Origin: Prosthecobacter sp.
GTDB lineage: Bacteria > Verrucomicrobiota > Verrucomicrobiia > Verrucomicrobiales > Verrucomicrobiaceae
Reading direction: 5' to 3'
DNA length: 64,000 bases
Assembly: GCA_021733925.1 (NCBI GenBank)
Contig: JAIPJY010000005.1
Span: 142,078 to 206,077, forward strand
Shown: positions 26,259 to 34,512 of the stretch, in pieces
How the letters are laid out: the number at the start of each line of letters is the position of its first letter
Numbering within the stretch: position 1 is the first letter of the stretch
Notes under the pieces: model-generated
What the model saw: the letters and a program-made list of their open reading frames with translations, nothing else
Databases searched by the model: none
Told to the model about the DNA's origin: nothing
Position numbers and translations under genes: made by a program

Positions 26259-29200
26259 CTATGGCGTGCTCATGCTGAATTTCTGAACTCGTGAGACAAC
26301 ACGTGGCTGATCAAACTCGGCAAGCTTCTGCCGCCACTGGGCTGCCTGGACGGTATTGCCCGTGGCATCGTTGAATTGAGCGAGGCGTTCGATGGCGTCG
26401 CGAAGACGAAAGCGATCCTGTTCCGCGAGCATTTGGGCGCGTGCGTTCAGCCCCTCGTAACCGGATTGCAGCAGCGTTCCTGCCTCGGTGTATTTTTTCT
26501 GATGCAAAAGAGCTCCGCCTAACAGGCTCTCGGCATTGAAGCGCAGCCAGTGTTCAGGCTGCTGCTTGATGCACTGCTCGAGACAGTCGCGGAGCAGCGG
26601 CTCTGCCTTTGCGGATTGTCCAGTTTGCAGCCACAGGCTTCCGAGGTCGGCGGACGCGGCTGCCACTGCAGAGGTGTCTGCGGGCGTGCGCTTGCGCTGC
26701 AGTTCCAGCACCTGCTGATACAGCGCTTCAGCCTCTTCGAGTCTGCCTGCATGCCGGTGTGTTTCGGCCAGGCCGGACATCGTGGTGAGTGTCTCGGCAT
26801 GTTCGACGCCGAGGACGCGTTGCTGAATCTTCAGCAGATCAAGGTAGATCGTTTCCGCCTGCGCATGGTCACCATGATGGTCGTGCATGGCCGCCATGGC
26901 ATGCATCTGCGCGAGCACGTCAGGGTCTCCCGGGCCGTAGGCCGTCTTCATCGTTTCGAGAGTTTCAAGCTGCAGCGCGATGGCTTGATCATGTTTGCCA
27001 TCCGCATCGAGCGAGGAGGCCAGCTGCTGCATGGAGCGCAGAGTTTGGACATGACTGGTGCCCAGCACCCGCTGTCTCACCACCAGAGACTCCTGCCGGA
27101 GCTTCGTGGCATCGGAGTGGCGGCCGTGGGCGTCATACACCTGGGCGACGGTGTCCATCTGCGTGAGGATTTCAGGATGGTCCGGGGGGAAGGCTGTTTT
27201 CAAGGTTTCCAACACCTGCTGCTGCGAAGCTTCGGATTCGGCTTGCCTGCCCTGCGCCTCATATTCGTTCGCCAGATTCTTCATCGAGAACAGCGTCTGC
27301 GGGTCATTCGGGCCGAGCACGCGTCGTTTGGCGTCCAGACAGTCGTGGTGAAGTCTCAGCGCTTCTGTAGGCCGCCCGTGTCTTCCCAGCATCAGCGCCA
27401 CCTGATCCGCTTGCATCAGTGTGTCGGGGTGTTCCGCGCCGAGCGACTTTTTCAAAACCTCCAGCGCGCCGAAATACAGCTTCTCCGCGTCAGATGGCAT
27501 GCCAGCCTTTTCACAGGCCTGGGCGGCGATGTTCATCGTGATGAGGGTGCGAGGGTCATTGGCGCCCAGCACGCGGCGCATGCCGTCCAGCTGCTCGCCA
27601 CGTTGTTTCATGGCGTCTGCATGTCTGCCCTGCAGGGTGTATGAATTCGCCAGATTGCCGAGGGTCGCGAAGGTATCGAGGTGGTCCGGGCCGAGCACAC
27701 GTTTTTGCATTTGGTAGAGATTGAGAAACAAGGTCTCTGCCTCCAGGTGCTTCTCCTGCTCGTCACAAACCGCCGCCAGCACGGTGATCGTCATAAAGGT
27801 GTCGGGGTGGTCCGGGCCCAGGGCCTTCTGCTGGTCGCTCAAGGTCCTGCGCAGCAGTGTCTCCGCATCTACAAACCGGCCTTCGGCTTGCATCGCCGTC
27901 GCCAGCTGCCGCATGGAGCGCAGGGTGTCCCGATGCCCGCCACCCAGCGCGAGCTTGCGCTTCTCCAGGGCGCCCTGCAGCTGCTTCTGCGCATCCAGCG
28001 GTTGTGAGAGAGCCAGATACGTCAGTCCTATGGTCTCCTGCGCCCGTGCTCCAGACTCAGGGTTTTCTGCCAGGGCGTCCAAATGTTCGACGGCCTTGTC
28101 CAGCATGCTTTTCACCAGCGTGGTGTCTTTTCCCTTCACGGATTCCGGCGTCAGGAAGGCAAACATCTCCTGCAGAAACCGGGAGGTCATGGAATAGGAC
28201 TCAGCCTTCTTTTTGACAGAGACGCGGACCTCTTCCTGCTTCTCCTTCACCAGCAGCCAGCCCATGACCGCCATTCCGCCTGCCACCAGCAGCACCAGCA
28301 CTGCCGCGAGAGAGAGCAAACCCCGGTGCTCGCTGATGAAATTGCCCAAGGCGGAACCCTGAATCTCCTGCTTTTCTTCCATGGCTGCCGCTTCTTTGAG
28401 GTAGCGTAGAAAGTCGTTTTCCAGCGCATCCACGGTCGCGTACCGGCTGTCAGGCCGCTTCTCCAAAGCACGCATCACAATCCAGTCGAAATGCTCCTCC
28501 AAGAGTTCGGGGTAGGTGGCCGTCTCCACCTTGCGATTCAGGGCGAGCCCGGTGAGTTGTGCCTTGGGCAGCGAGCGAAGCAGGGCGGACGGCTTCTCCA
28601 CCAGTGTGTCGCACACCACACGCTTCACCTCATTCAGGTGCTCAGCCGCATCTCGGGGCGTCGGGATAGGCAGCCGCCCTGTGATCATCTCATAGAGCAG
28701 CATGCCCAGAGCATAGATGTCGCTGCGTGCATCGATCGCCTTGGCGCTTACATGCTCAGGTGACAGGTAGGCGGCCGGTGCCCGCAGTTGCCCGGTGGGT
28801 GCTACAAGGGCATGGTTCATCGCCTTCGCGATGCCAAAGTCCGTCACTTTCAGCACCGGCTGTCCTTGATCCCCCCATCTGACGAGCAGGTTGGAAGGCT
28901 GGAGATCCCCATGCACCACGCCTTTCTGGTGGGCGTGGTGGATGGCGTCACAGACTTGGATAAAAAGACGGACCCGTGTCAGCAGCGACAGCTTTTGATC
29001 ATCGCAAAACTGGGTGATCGGCGTCCCGTGCAGCAGCTCCGTGACAAGATAGGGCCTGCCACCGGGCGTCATGCCGCAGGCATGAGGGCGGGCGATGGAG
29101 GGATGGTCCAGCAGCGCCAGCGCATGCTTCTGCGCCTCGTAGCGAATCAAAAAATCATTGGCGGCCGCGGCCACGATCTTGATCGCCACAAACTCCGCCA

Positions 29201-29519
29201 CACGCGCGTTTCGCTCCGCCATCCACATCGTGCTGCTGGTGCTGTCATCAATGATTTGCAGCAGCCGGTAGGGCCCGATCATGTCCCCCGGCTTTTCTTC
29301 CACCATGCCATTGGAAGGCGACTTCGGCACCCGGATCCCCCGCGTCCGGCGCTGCTTGCCACCATCGCCGGGGTGGTTGCGCAGCCGGTCCCAGACCTCA
29401 TTCCACAACGCCGTATCGTTCCCACAGGCTCCTGTGAGAAAGACATGGCGTTCAATGTGGTTCGCACGTTCGAGCGCCTCATTGAAGAGCTGCTCGACGC
29501 GGGCAGGGTCGTGGCTCAT
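26259..29519 (-). CDS. Membrane Ser/Thr protein kinase with kinesin-light-chain-type TPR repeats
   Basis: 1086 residues. Kinase domain about 80-380: VAIKI (ATP-binding Lys), HGDLQPSNLL (HRD variant, catalytic Asp kept), VTDFGIAKA, and YLSPEH. The glycine-rich loop is degenerate (IIDDSTSSTMWMAE in place of a GxGxxG). One membrane helix (about 406-430) follows, then about eleven 42-residue TPRs with the LGPDHPDTL signature to the end. The kinase would be cytoplasmic with the TPR part outside. Such kinases are widespread in Verrucomicrobia and Planctomycetes; the substrate is unknown. It converges on ctaA with an 11-bp gap. Confidence 0.9.
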   Translation of the reverse strand: MSHDPARVEQLFNEALERANHIERHVFLTGACGNDTALWNEVWDRLRNHPGDGGKQRRTRGIRVPKSPSNGMVEEKPGDMIGPYRLLQIIDDSTSSTMWMAERNARVAEFVAIKIVAAAANDFLIRYEAQKHALALLDHPSIARPHACGMTPGGRPYLVTELLHGTPITQFCDDQKLSLLTRVRLFIQVCDAIHHAHQKGVVHGDLQPSNLLVRWGDQGQPVLKVTDFGIAKAMNHALVAPTGQLRAPAAYLSPEHVSAKAIDARSDIYALGMLLYEMITGRLPIPTPRDAAEHLNEVKRVVCDTLVEKPSALLRSLPKAQLTGLALNRKVETATYPELLEEHFDWIVMRALEKRPDSRYATVDALENDFLRYLKEAAAMEEKQEIQGSALGNFISEHRGLLSLAAVLVLLVAGGMAVMGWLLVKEKQEEVRVSVKKKAESYSMTSRFLQEMFAFLTPESVKGKDTTLVKSMLDKAVEHLDALAENPESGARAQETIGLTYLALSQPLDAQKQLQGALEKRKLALGGGHRDTLRSMRQLATAMQAEGRFVDAETLLRRTLSDQQKALGPDHPDTFMTITVLAAVCDEQEKHLEAETLFLNLYQMQKRVLGPDHLDTFATLGNLANSYTLQGRHADAMKQRGEQLDGMRRVLGANDPRTLITMNIAAQACEKAGMPSDAEKLYFGALEVLKKSLGAEHPDTLMQADQVALMLGRHGRPTEALRLHHDCLDAKRRVLGPNDPQTLFSMKNLANEYEAQGRQAESEASQQQVLETLKTAFPPDHPEILTQMDTVAQVYDAHGRHSDATKLRQESLVVRQRVLGTSHVQTLRSMQQLASSLDADGKHDQAIALQLETLETMKTAYGPGDPDVLAQMHAMAAMHDHHGDHAQAETIYLDLLKIQQRVLGVEHAETLTTMSGLAETHRHAGRLEEAEALYQQVLELQRKRTPADTSAVAAASADLGSLWLQTGQSAKAEPLLRDCLEQCIKQQPEHWLRFNAESLLGGALLHQKKYTEAGTLLQSGYEGLNARAQMLAEQDRFRLRDAIERLAQFNDATGNTVQAAQWRQKLAEFDQPRVVSRVQKFSMSTP

Positions 29520-29531
29520 AGAAGTTAGTAC

Positions 29532-29555
29532 ATACTATTAATTCCATAACAGTAT
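29532..29555. promoter_or_regulatory. Dyad upstream of the kinase gene
   Basis: ATACTATTA (29532-29540) and TAACAGTAT (29547-29555) pair at 8 of 9 positions around a 6-bp spacer, 12 bp before the kinase start. An AT-rich dyad in this place could be an operator or overlap a -10 element. No regulator can be named. Confidence 0.35.
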
Positions 29556-29906
29556 GCCTTCACTAGCCCTGCGGTAATGAATCAGGGTTCAAACGGATCT
29601 TAAGACTGGTTCACCGAACGCTCAGCCTTGAGGAATATTTAGAAGCGGGGAATGAAAAGGCATCCCGGCATTCGAGAGAGAATAAGTTCCTACTCCAAAC
29701 ACACGCACAAGTAGACGGCCGCGTATCACAAGCTTCATTTTGAGAAGCTGTCATCTGAATGATTTTTCGGCTGCACGGCAGCTTCAAGCCAGTCATTGAC
29801 TCACGCACTGCGTCCCACGCGTTGGGCCTTTCAACGCCTGTGAAAAGCACATCGGCTCACTGCCATCCGCATAGAGCACCCCGCGCCGCAGCCCCAGGGC
29901 TGGTAG

Positions 29907-29925
29907 GGACGCGTTGTGCGCGTCC
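29907..29925. repeat. REP-like palindrome
   Basis: GGACGCG and CGCGTCC form a perfect 7-bp stem with a TTGTG loop, in an otherwise gene-free stretch. Likely a dispersed intergenic palindrome; no second copy in this window. Confidence 0.35.
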
Positions 29926-30136
29926 GTTGAATCCTTCGTCCCAGCGCCGCCTGCCGCCCCAGCCGCTCCCCCCTTCCTATAGCATCCGCCGTTCAGCGTC
30001 CACGCATACGGTCCGCCTGCACTCAGTCTAAAATACCGCGCAAAACCAGCTCCTTTTCGAGAAGGCGCACTTTTAAAGTATTGTAATGCGCGGCAGTCGA
30101 AAGGCGAGACCTCCATCAATACCATTCAGACTGCGC

Positions 30137-31420
30137 TTACTTCACCAGCTCCCCCACCAGCAGAATGGCACCCGGATAGAAAGCCGTACCATCAAAGCGC
30201 TCCGGCTTGTCGATCTTGTTGCCGTTCTTCGCCAGGATGGTCGCCTTCTCCGGCTGCTTGGCATCAATCACGATTTTCACAGTGTGCACCTTGTCTTCAA
30301 GATCAGTGCCGATCACGAGTGCGCTGAGGCGGTGGTAGGTGCAGTAGGCATCAAAACGCGGCACTACCTTGGCAGGCTGATCATCCAGCGTCACGCTCAC
30401 CTGCCCACAGTCCGGACCAATGATGTCATAGATGGAGCAGCGCGTGCCTTTGAACTTAAACGTGATCGTCTCACCGGGCTGCGAGCCTTTGTGCAGCGAG
30501 GTCATGCGGTTGGCCCAGCGTTTGCCGAAGTCGTCCGTCTTCGGATCCAGCAGCTTGAAGCCTGGCGAAAGTGTCGCATCGGAAATCGGCAGCAGCTTGG
30601 CCTGCTCATAGTTCGTGGCGATGAAGGGTGCGCCCAGCACATGCGCGCCGGTTGCCTTTGAAGCCGCCTTGATCGGCTCCTGCGAACGCACGATGGCCTG
30701 CAGGTACAATTCATGCCCGGTTTCCACATGCGGATGCACGCTGTCAGGCGCGAAGACGAATTTCCCTTCCAGCGTCTTCTTCTCCTCGTCCGTCTTCGGC
30801 AGCTTCGCCTTCCACACCAGCTTGCCCCCCTTCGCCAGCTTCGCCACTTCCATGGCCATGTGAATCGTTGGAATGCCGTAGTGATCAGCAATCTTCTCCA
30901 TCGCACTCGCCGAGCGCTGGAACTTCCCTTCCAGCATCGCAGGCACCAGCGCTTCGGTCACCGTGTATACAAAGCAGATGTCGCACTCCGGCAGCGCCTT
31001 CCACGTCTGCCGCACAATGCCCTCCATGCAGCGGAAGATCTGCTCCGGCGATGCCCCTCCGTCATTTACCGCGAATTCCACGAACATCAGGTCCGGCTTG
31101 TGATCCAGCACATCCTGCTTCAAACGAAACACACCCAGGTCCGAGCCCGTGCCGCCGATCGCCGCATTGATCTCGCTGAACTTCGCCTGCGGATACGTCT
31201 GCTGGAAATACGCCAGCGTCTTCGGCCTCCAACCGTTCTGCGCCGTGATGGAACCACCGAGGTAACCAATCTTGATCTCCGCCCCCGGCGTGTTCGCCTT
31301 CGCAAAGAAGTTCGGCAGCCCATGGCGCGGATGGCACTCCTGCGCAGGCACGAGCGGGAACTCATCCGCAGCATGAAGAGTGGCAGTGGCAAAAAGCAGA
31401 AACAGGAAGTGGCGCAGCAT
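30137..31420 (-). CDS. Secreted SGNH/GDSL hydrolase
   Basis: 427 residues from an ATG that gives a clean signal peptide (MLRHFLFLLFATATLHAAD); an upstream in-frame extension would cross the divergent gene's start. SGNH blocks: I, IGYLGGSITAQNGW (nucleophile Ser); II/III, INAAIGGTGSDLG and FVEFAVNDGG; V, DSVHPHVETGHELY (catalytic Asp-x2-His). The C-terminal 120 residues form an extra beta-rich domain. This kind of enzyme removes acyl groups from polysaccharides. It is divergent from a dihydrodipicolinate-synthase-like gene 48 bp away, suggesting a shared control region for carbohydrate use. Confidence 0.85.
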   Translation of the reverse strand: MLRHFLFLLFATATLHAADEFPLVPAQECHPRHGLPNFFAKANTPGAEIKIGYLGGSITAQNGWRPKTLAYFQQTYPQAKFSEINAAIGGTGSDLGVFRLKQDVLDHKPDLMFVEFAVNDGGASPEQIFRCMEGIVRQTWKALPECDICFVYTVTEALVPAMLEGKFQRSASAMEKIADHYGIPTIHMAMEVAKLAKGGKLVWKAKLPKTDEEKKTLEGKFVFAPDSVHPHVETGHELYLQAIVRSQEPIKAASKATGAHVLGAPFIATNYEQAKLLPISDATLSPGFKLLDPKTDDFGKRWANRMTSLHKGSQPGETITFKFKGTRCSIYDIIGPDCGQVSVTLDDQPAKVVPRFDAYCTYHRLSALVIGTDLEDKVHTVKIVIDAKQPEKATILAKNGNKIDKPERFDGTAFYPGAILLVGELVK

Positions 31421-31468
31421 AAGGACTCGGTTGAAAGGTTGAGCCGTCAGCATGCGAAGCATTTTTTC

Positions 31469-32488
31469 ATGAACAACTTCGACTTTCGCTCCCCGCTCCA
31501 CCACGGCATCGCCATCCCCGCCCATCCTCTCGCACTCACCGCGCAGCGCAGGCTCGATGAACGGCGGCAGCGTGCGCTGTCACGCTACTACATCGCCGCC
31601 GGAGTCGGCGGCCTCGCCGTGGGCGTGCATACCACCCAGTTTGCCATTCGCGATCCACAGATCGGCCTCTTCAAGCCCGTGCTCGAACTCGCGAAGGAGG
31701 AGATGGACCGTGCCGCCACACCCCTCGTTCGCATCGGCGGCATCTGCGGTGCCACACCCCAGGCCGTCGGTGAGGCCGAACTGCTGCGCGAGCTCGGCTA
31801 CCACGCCGGACTCCTCAGCCTCGGCGCGCTGCCAGCGGCCACCGAGGATGAACGGATCGCCCACTGCCGCGCCGTGGCCGCGGTGCTGCCCGTCGTCGGT
31901 TTCTATTTGCAGCCCAGCGTCGGCGGCCGCGTCCTGCCCTACTCATTCTGGCGTCGCTTCGCCGAGATCGAAAACGTCGTCGCCATCAAGATGGCCCCCT
32001 TCAACCGCTATCAAACCCTCGACGTCGTGCGCGCCGTCATCGAGGCCGGCCGCGACGACATCGCCCTCTACACCGGCAACGACGACAACATCGTCGCCGA
32101 CTTCCTCACCCCCTACCGCTTCGCAGGCAAAGAGCGCCGCATCGTCGGCGGCCTCCTCGGCCACTGGTCTGTGTGGACCCAGCGCGCCGTGCAGCTTCTG
32201 GAGCAATGCCGCAATGCCGAAGCCACCTCCGACTTGCTGCGCCTTGGCATCGAAGTCACCGACAGCAACGCAGCCTTCTTCGACGCCGCCAACGCCTACC
32301 ACGGCTGCATCGCCGGCCTCCACGAAGTCCTCCGCCGCCAAGGCCTCCTCGAAGGCCTCTGGTGCCTCGACGAACACGAATCCCTCAGCCCCGGCCAGCT
32401 TGAAGAAATCGACCGCGTCTATCGCGCCTATCCACATTTGAACGATGATGCGTTTGTGGAAGCACATCGGGATGAGTGGCTGAGGTGA
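31469..32488 (+). CDS. Dihydrodipicolinate synthase/N-acetylneuraminate lyase family protein
   Basis: 339 residues from the ATG at 31469 (MNNFDFRSPLHHGIAIPAHP). The frame stays open upstream, but that is antisense to the SGNH gene. A TIM-barrel aldolase of the DapA/NanA family: AAGVGGLAVGVHTTQF (substrate loop), GFYLQPSVGGRVLPYSF, and the Schiff-base Lys in VVAIKMAPFN. The family cleaves or forms 2-keto acids with pyruvate. Sequence alone does not give the substrate; the divergent hydrolase and the lack of lysine genes nearby make a sugar-acid role more likely than DapA. Confidence 0.83.
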   Translation: MNNFDFRSPLHHGIAIPAHPLALTAQRRLDERRQRALSRYYIAAGVGGLAVGVHTTQFAIRDPQIGLFKPVLELAKEEMDRAATPLVRIGGICGATPQAVGEAELLRELGYHAGLLSLGALPAATEDERIAHCRAVAAVLPVVGFYLQPSVGGRVLPYSFWRRFAEIENVVAIKMAPFNRYQTLDVVRAVIEAGRDDIALYTGNDDNIVADFLTPYRFAGKERRIVGGLLGHWSVWTQRAVQLLEQCRNAEATSDLLRLGIEVTDSNAAFFDAANAYHGCIAGLHEVLRRQGLLEGLWCLDEHESLSPGQLEEIDRVYRAYPHLNDDAFVEAHRDEWLR

Positions 32489-32523
32489 GTCTGTGAGACG
32501 GGAGGCAGCGGCTGCTTAGCGGC

Positions 32524-32538
32524 GGTCCCAGAGGGACC
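32524..32538. repeat. Small hairpin left of the RAYT element
   Basis: GGTCCC-AGA-GGGACC is a perfect 6-bp hairpin just outside the left 46-bp repeat; a common shape for REP-like elements. Confidence 0.4.
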
Positions 32539-32544
32539 AGAGAT

Positions 32545-32590
32545 ATTAGCCGGTGGTGAAGCGAGGCTTGCCGAGCGAGAACCACCGGAC
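32545..32590. repeat. Left outer inverted repeat of the RAYT element
   Basis: 46 bp beginning ATTAGCCGGTGGTGAAG and ending CGAGAACCACCGGAC. It is the reverse complement of 33177-33221 with identical first 17 and last 15 bases and a variable middle. Each copy is itself a hairpin (CCGGTGGT pairs ACCACCGG), the REP shape recognised by REP-associated tyrosine transposases. Confidence 0.85.
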
Positions 32591-32621
32591 CTGCGCGCAC
32601 CACCCCACGTATCTGAAGGTT

Positions 32622-32645
32622 GCGCCCCGGCAGGGGCGCGAGAAG
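32622..32645. repeat. Left inner palindrome of the RAYT element
   Basis: GCGCCCC-GGCA-GGGGCGC forms a 7-bp stem and is followed by GAGAAG. Its end GGGCGCGAGAAG is found inverted at the right side (33124-33135). It stands 7 bp before the transposase start. Confidence 0.7.
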
Positions 32646-32652
32646 TTATCAT

Positions 32653-33099
32653 ATGCCCTCGACGCACCTTTCGCTGCATTACCATTTCGTGTTCAGCACG
32701 AAAAACCGCGAGCCCTGGCTGGCTCCAGCCGCACGAAAACGCGTTCACGAATACATCGGTGGCATCATGCGAAACATGAGCGGCATCGCGCATGCCGTGG
32801 GCGGCACGGGCGACCATATTCACATCGCGGCAGGTCTGCGCGCAACCCACTGCGTGGCGGATGTGATGCGCGAGATCAAAAGCGAGTCATCACGTTGGAT
32901 TCACGAGGAATTACGCTTGGCCGGATTCTCATGGCAGGAGGGTTATGGTGCGTTCACGTTTGCTGCACCTGATCTGGAAGCGGTGCGGGCCTATGTGCTG
33001 AGCCAGGAGGAGCATCATCGGGTGAAGACCTTTCAGGAGGAATATACGGCGATGCTGCAGCGCGGGATGGTGGAGTATGACGAACGGTTTCTGTGGTGA
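32653..33099 (+). mobile_element. REP-associated tyrosine transposase (RAYT, IS200-like Y1)
   Basis: 148 residues starting MPSTHLSLHYHFVFSTKNREPWL, the classic Y1 transposase opening. The HUH metal-binding motif is GDHIHIAAG (about 54-62) and a catalytic Tyr is available in AVRAYVLSQEEHH. It is an IS200/IS605-related single-domain transposase that acts on single-stranded REP hairpins. It appears intact. Flanking inverted hairpin repeats on both sides show a complete RAYT-REP unit. It could be domesticated rather than a mobile IS. Confidence 0.88.
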
Positions 33100-33123
33100 G
33101 CGGGAACGCGGCAGGGGCGGGCG

Positions 33124-33147
33124 CTTCTCGCGCCCTTCCAGGGCGCG
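33124..33147. repeat. Right inner palindrome of the RAYT element
   Basis: CTTCTCG then CGCGCCCT-TCC-AGGGCGCG (33129-33147), an 8-bp stem. The outer 12 bases are the inverse of the left inner repeat end (GGGCGCGAGAAG). Confidence 0.7.
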
Positions 33148-33176
33148 ACGAATGTACACGAGGGTTGTTGGCGGGA

Positions 33177-33221
33177 GTCCGGTGGTTCTCGGTCGCTACG
33201 CTCCCTTCACCACCGGCTAAT
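33177..33221. repeat. Right outer inverted repeat of the RAYT element
   Basis: 45 bp starting GTCCGGTGGTTCTCG and ending CTTCACCACCGGCTAAT, inverse of 32545-32590. Beyond it lies a further small hairpin CGAGCC-TCC-GGCTCG (33229-33243); the remaining bases up to 33417 show nothing else. Confidence 0.85.
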
Positions 33222-33417
33222 TTCCGACGAGCCTCCGGCTCGCAAAGGCATGTGCGGGCAAAACGACACTCGTGAAGGCTTCAGTTCGTGCTTATCCCCT
33301 CAAACTTTCGGTATAAAACGGCTGATAAACCTCACGTTCTGTTAATCATCTGTGCTGTTCGGTAGGCTTTACTTGACCCGAATAACGAAAGTTAACTCCT
33401 GCACCTTCACCAGCATC

Positions 33418-33813
33418 ATGATTCGCGCCATTGTTGTTCACCTTTCCACGAAGGATGTGCCCAGGGCACGAGCCTTTTACACGGCCCTTGGCTTCACCGT
33501 CAATGAGGGCATGAGCGGAGAGAAGCATGTCTGCATCATCATGTGCGACACCATTCAGCTCATGCTTTCGGAGGAGTCGGTTTTCGCCACGTTCTCACCG
33601 CGAGGCCTATGTGACACTTCCAAGTACCTGGAGGTTCTGAACTGCCTCCATTGCTCCAGCCGGGCCGAAATTGACGATCTGGTTCGGCAAGCCGTGGCCG
33701 CCGGAGGCACGACTGTCGAAGAAGCAGAAGATCACGGTTTCATGTATCAGCACAGCTTCCTTGATCCCGATGGGCACGCATGGAATTTGTTTCACACGAC
33801 GGAGACGCCCTGA
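33418..33813 (+). CDS. VOC (glyoxalase/bleomycin-resistance fold) family protein
   Basis: 131 residues from the ATG at 33418 (MIRAIVVHLSTKDVPRARAFYTALGFTVNEG). It shows the two beta-alpha-beta modules of the family, ending in FLDPDGHAWNLFHTT. This C-terminal block often carries a metal ligand, but here the usual Glu (WE) position is Asn-Leu-Phe, so metal binding is uncertain. Single small enzymes of this type range from lactoylglutathione lyases to binding proteins; the exact role cannot be given. No operon partner is clear. Confidence 0.82.
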   Translation: MIRAIVVHLSTKDVPRARAFYTALGFTVNEGMSGEKHVCIIMCDTIQLMLSEESVFATFSPRGLCDTSKYLEVLNCLHCSSRAEIDDLVRQAVAAGGTTVEEAEDHGFMYQHSFLDPDGHAWNLFHTTETP

Positions 33814-33846
33814 ATTGGTACATTTGCCCAACTTACAGCGCCATCC

Positions 33847-34359
33847 ATGACTCAAAAAATACCCGTCCTGTTTCTCTTGCTTCCATTGGTCTTCGTGATC
33901 GTTGGCGGATGGCTTTCGTTTCGCTGTGCCCGAGGGCACGTTGAGAGATTCTTTGTTTCATCCTGGCCCACGACCTCGGGCCGCGTCACTGATTCGTCGA
34001 TGGAGTCGACCCATGTAAATAGGCGCGGGGCAAGTTATGAAGTGAAGGTGATGTATGAGTATTCCACAGGAGTACGCACCTTCACCGGAACCCGCATTCA
34101 CCCGACCTATGTCGCTGACTGGCATCACGAGTCACACGAGGAACTGCTCAAACGCCTCAGCCCTCATTCGACTGTCAGAGTTTCCTATCACCCGAACGAC
34201 CCGTCTCGATCATATCTCGCCTGCCAGTTTGTCAGCGTTAGCGCCCTTTCTCTGCTTGGAGGTCTGATGTTTCTGGGTGCCGGGCTCGCGTTTGGGACAA
34301 TGATGCTGCTCATCAACTACGGGAACCATGACTATGCTTCCCTCATTTCGACGCCATGA
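33847..34359 (+). CDS. DUF3592-type membrane protein
   Basis: 170 residues with two helices (about 6-24 and 128-152) around a beta-rich soluble domain: SSWPTTSGRVTDSSM, VMYEYSTGVRTFTGTRI and VRVSYHPNDPSRSYL. This order of motifs is that of DUF3592, whose role is unknown. It starts 33 bp after the VOC gene. Confidence 0.75.
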   Translation: MTQKIPVLFLLLPLVFVIVGGWLSFRCARGHVERFFVSSWPTTSGRVTDSSMESTHVNRRGASYEVKVMYEYSTGVRTFTGTRIHPTYVADWHHESHEELLKRLSPHSTVRVSYHPNDPSRSYLACQFVSVSALSLLGGLMFLGAGLAFGTMMLLINYGNHDYASLISTP

Positions 34360-34512
34360 AGATGGTCACCGGGAAAACAAGGGGCAATGAAGAATGGGTG
34401 CCAACAATCGGCGCTGCTAATTCACTCATGCTTTCCGTTGCTCCAAGTTCGCCCACCGAACCGGCGGTCGACACAGCTTACACGTTCGGCCTCGTGTAGG
34501 CCGTTCGTCCCA

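Larger units (their letters stand above)
29520..30136. other. 617-bp intergenic region without a supported gene
   Basis: Between the kinase start and the SGNH hydrolase stop. Open frames here lack domains and start contexts. It holds the dyad near the kinase and a palindrome GGACGCG-TTGTG-CGCGTCC (29907-29925) in a GC-rich tract, probably a REP-like intergenic repeat. Otherwise I see nothing. Confidence 0.6.

Noticed and set aside
26550-27644. A 364-codon open frame antisense to the TPR region of the kinase
   Set aside because: A shadow of the repeated TPR codons.
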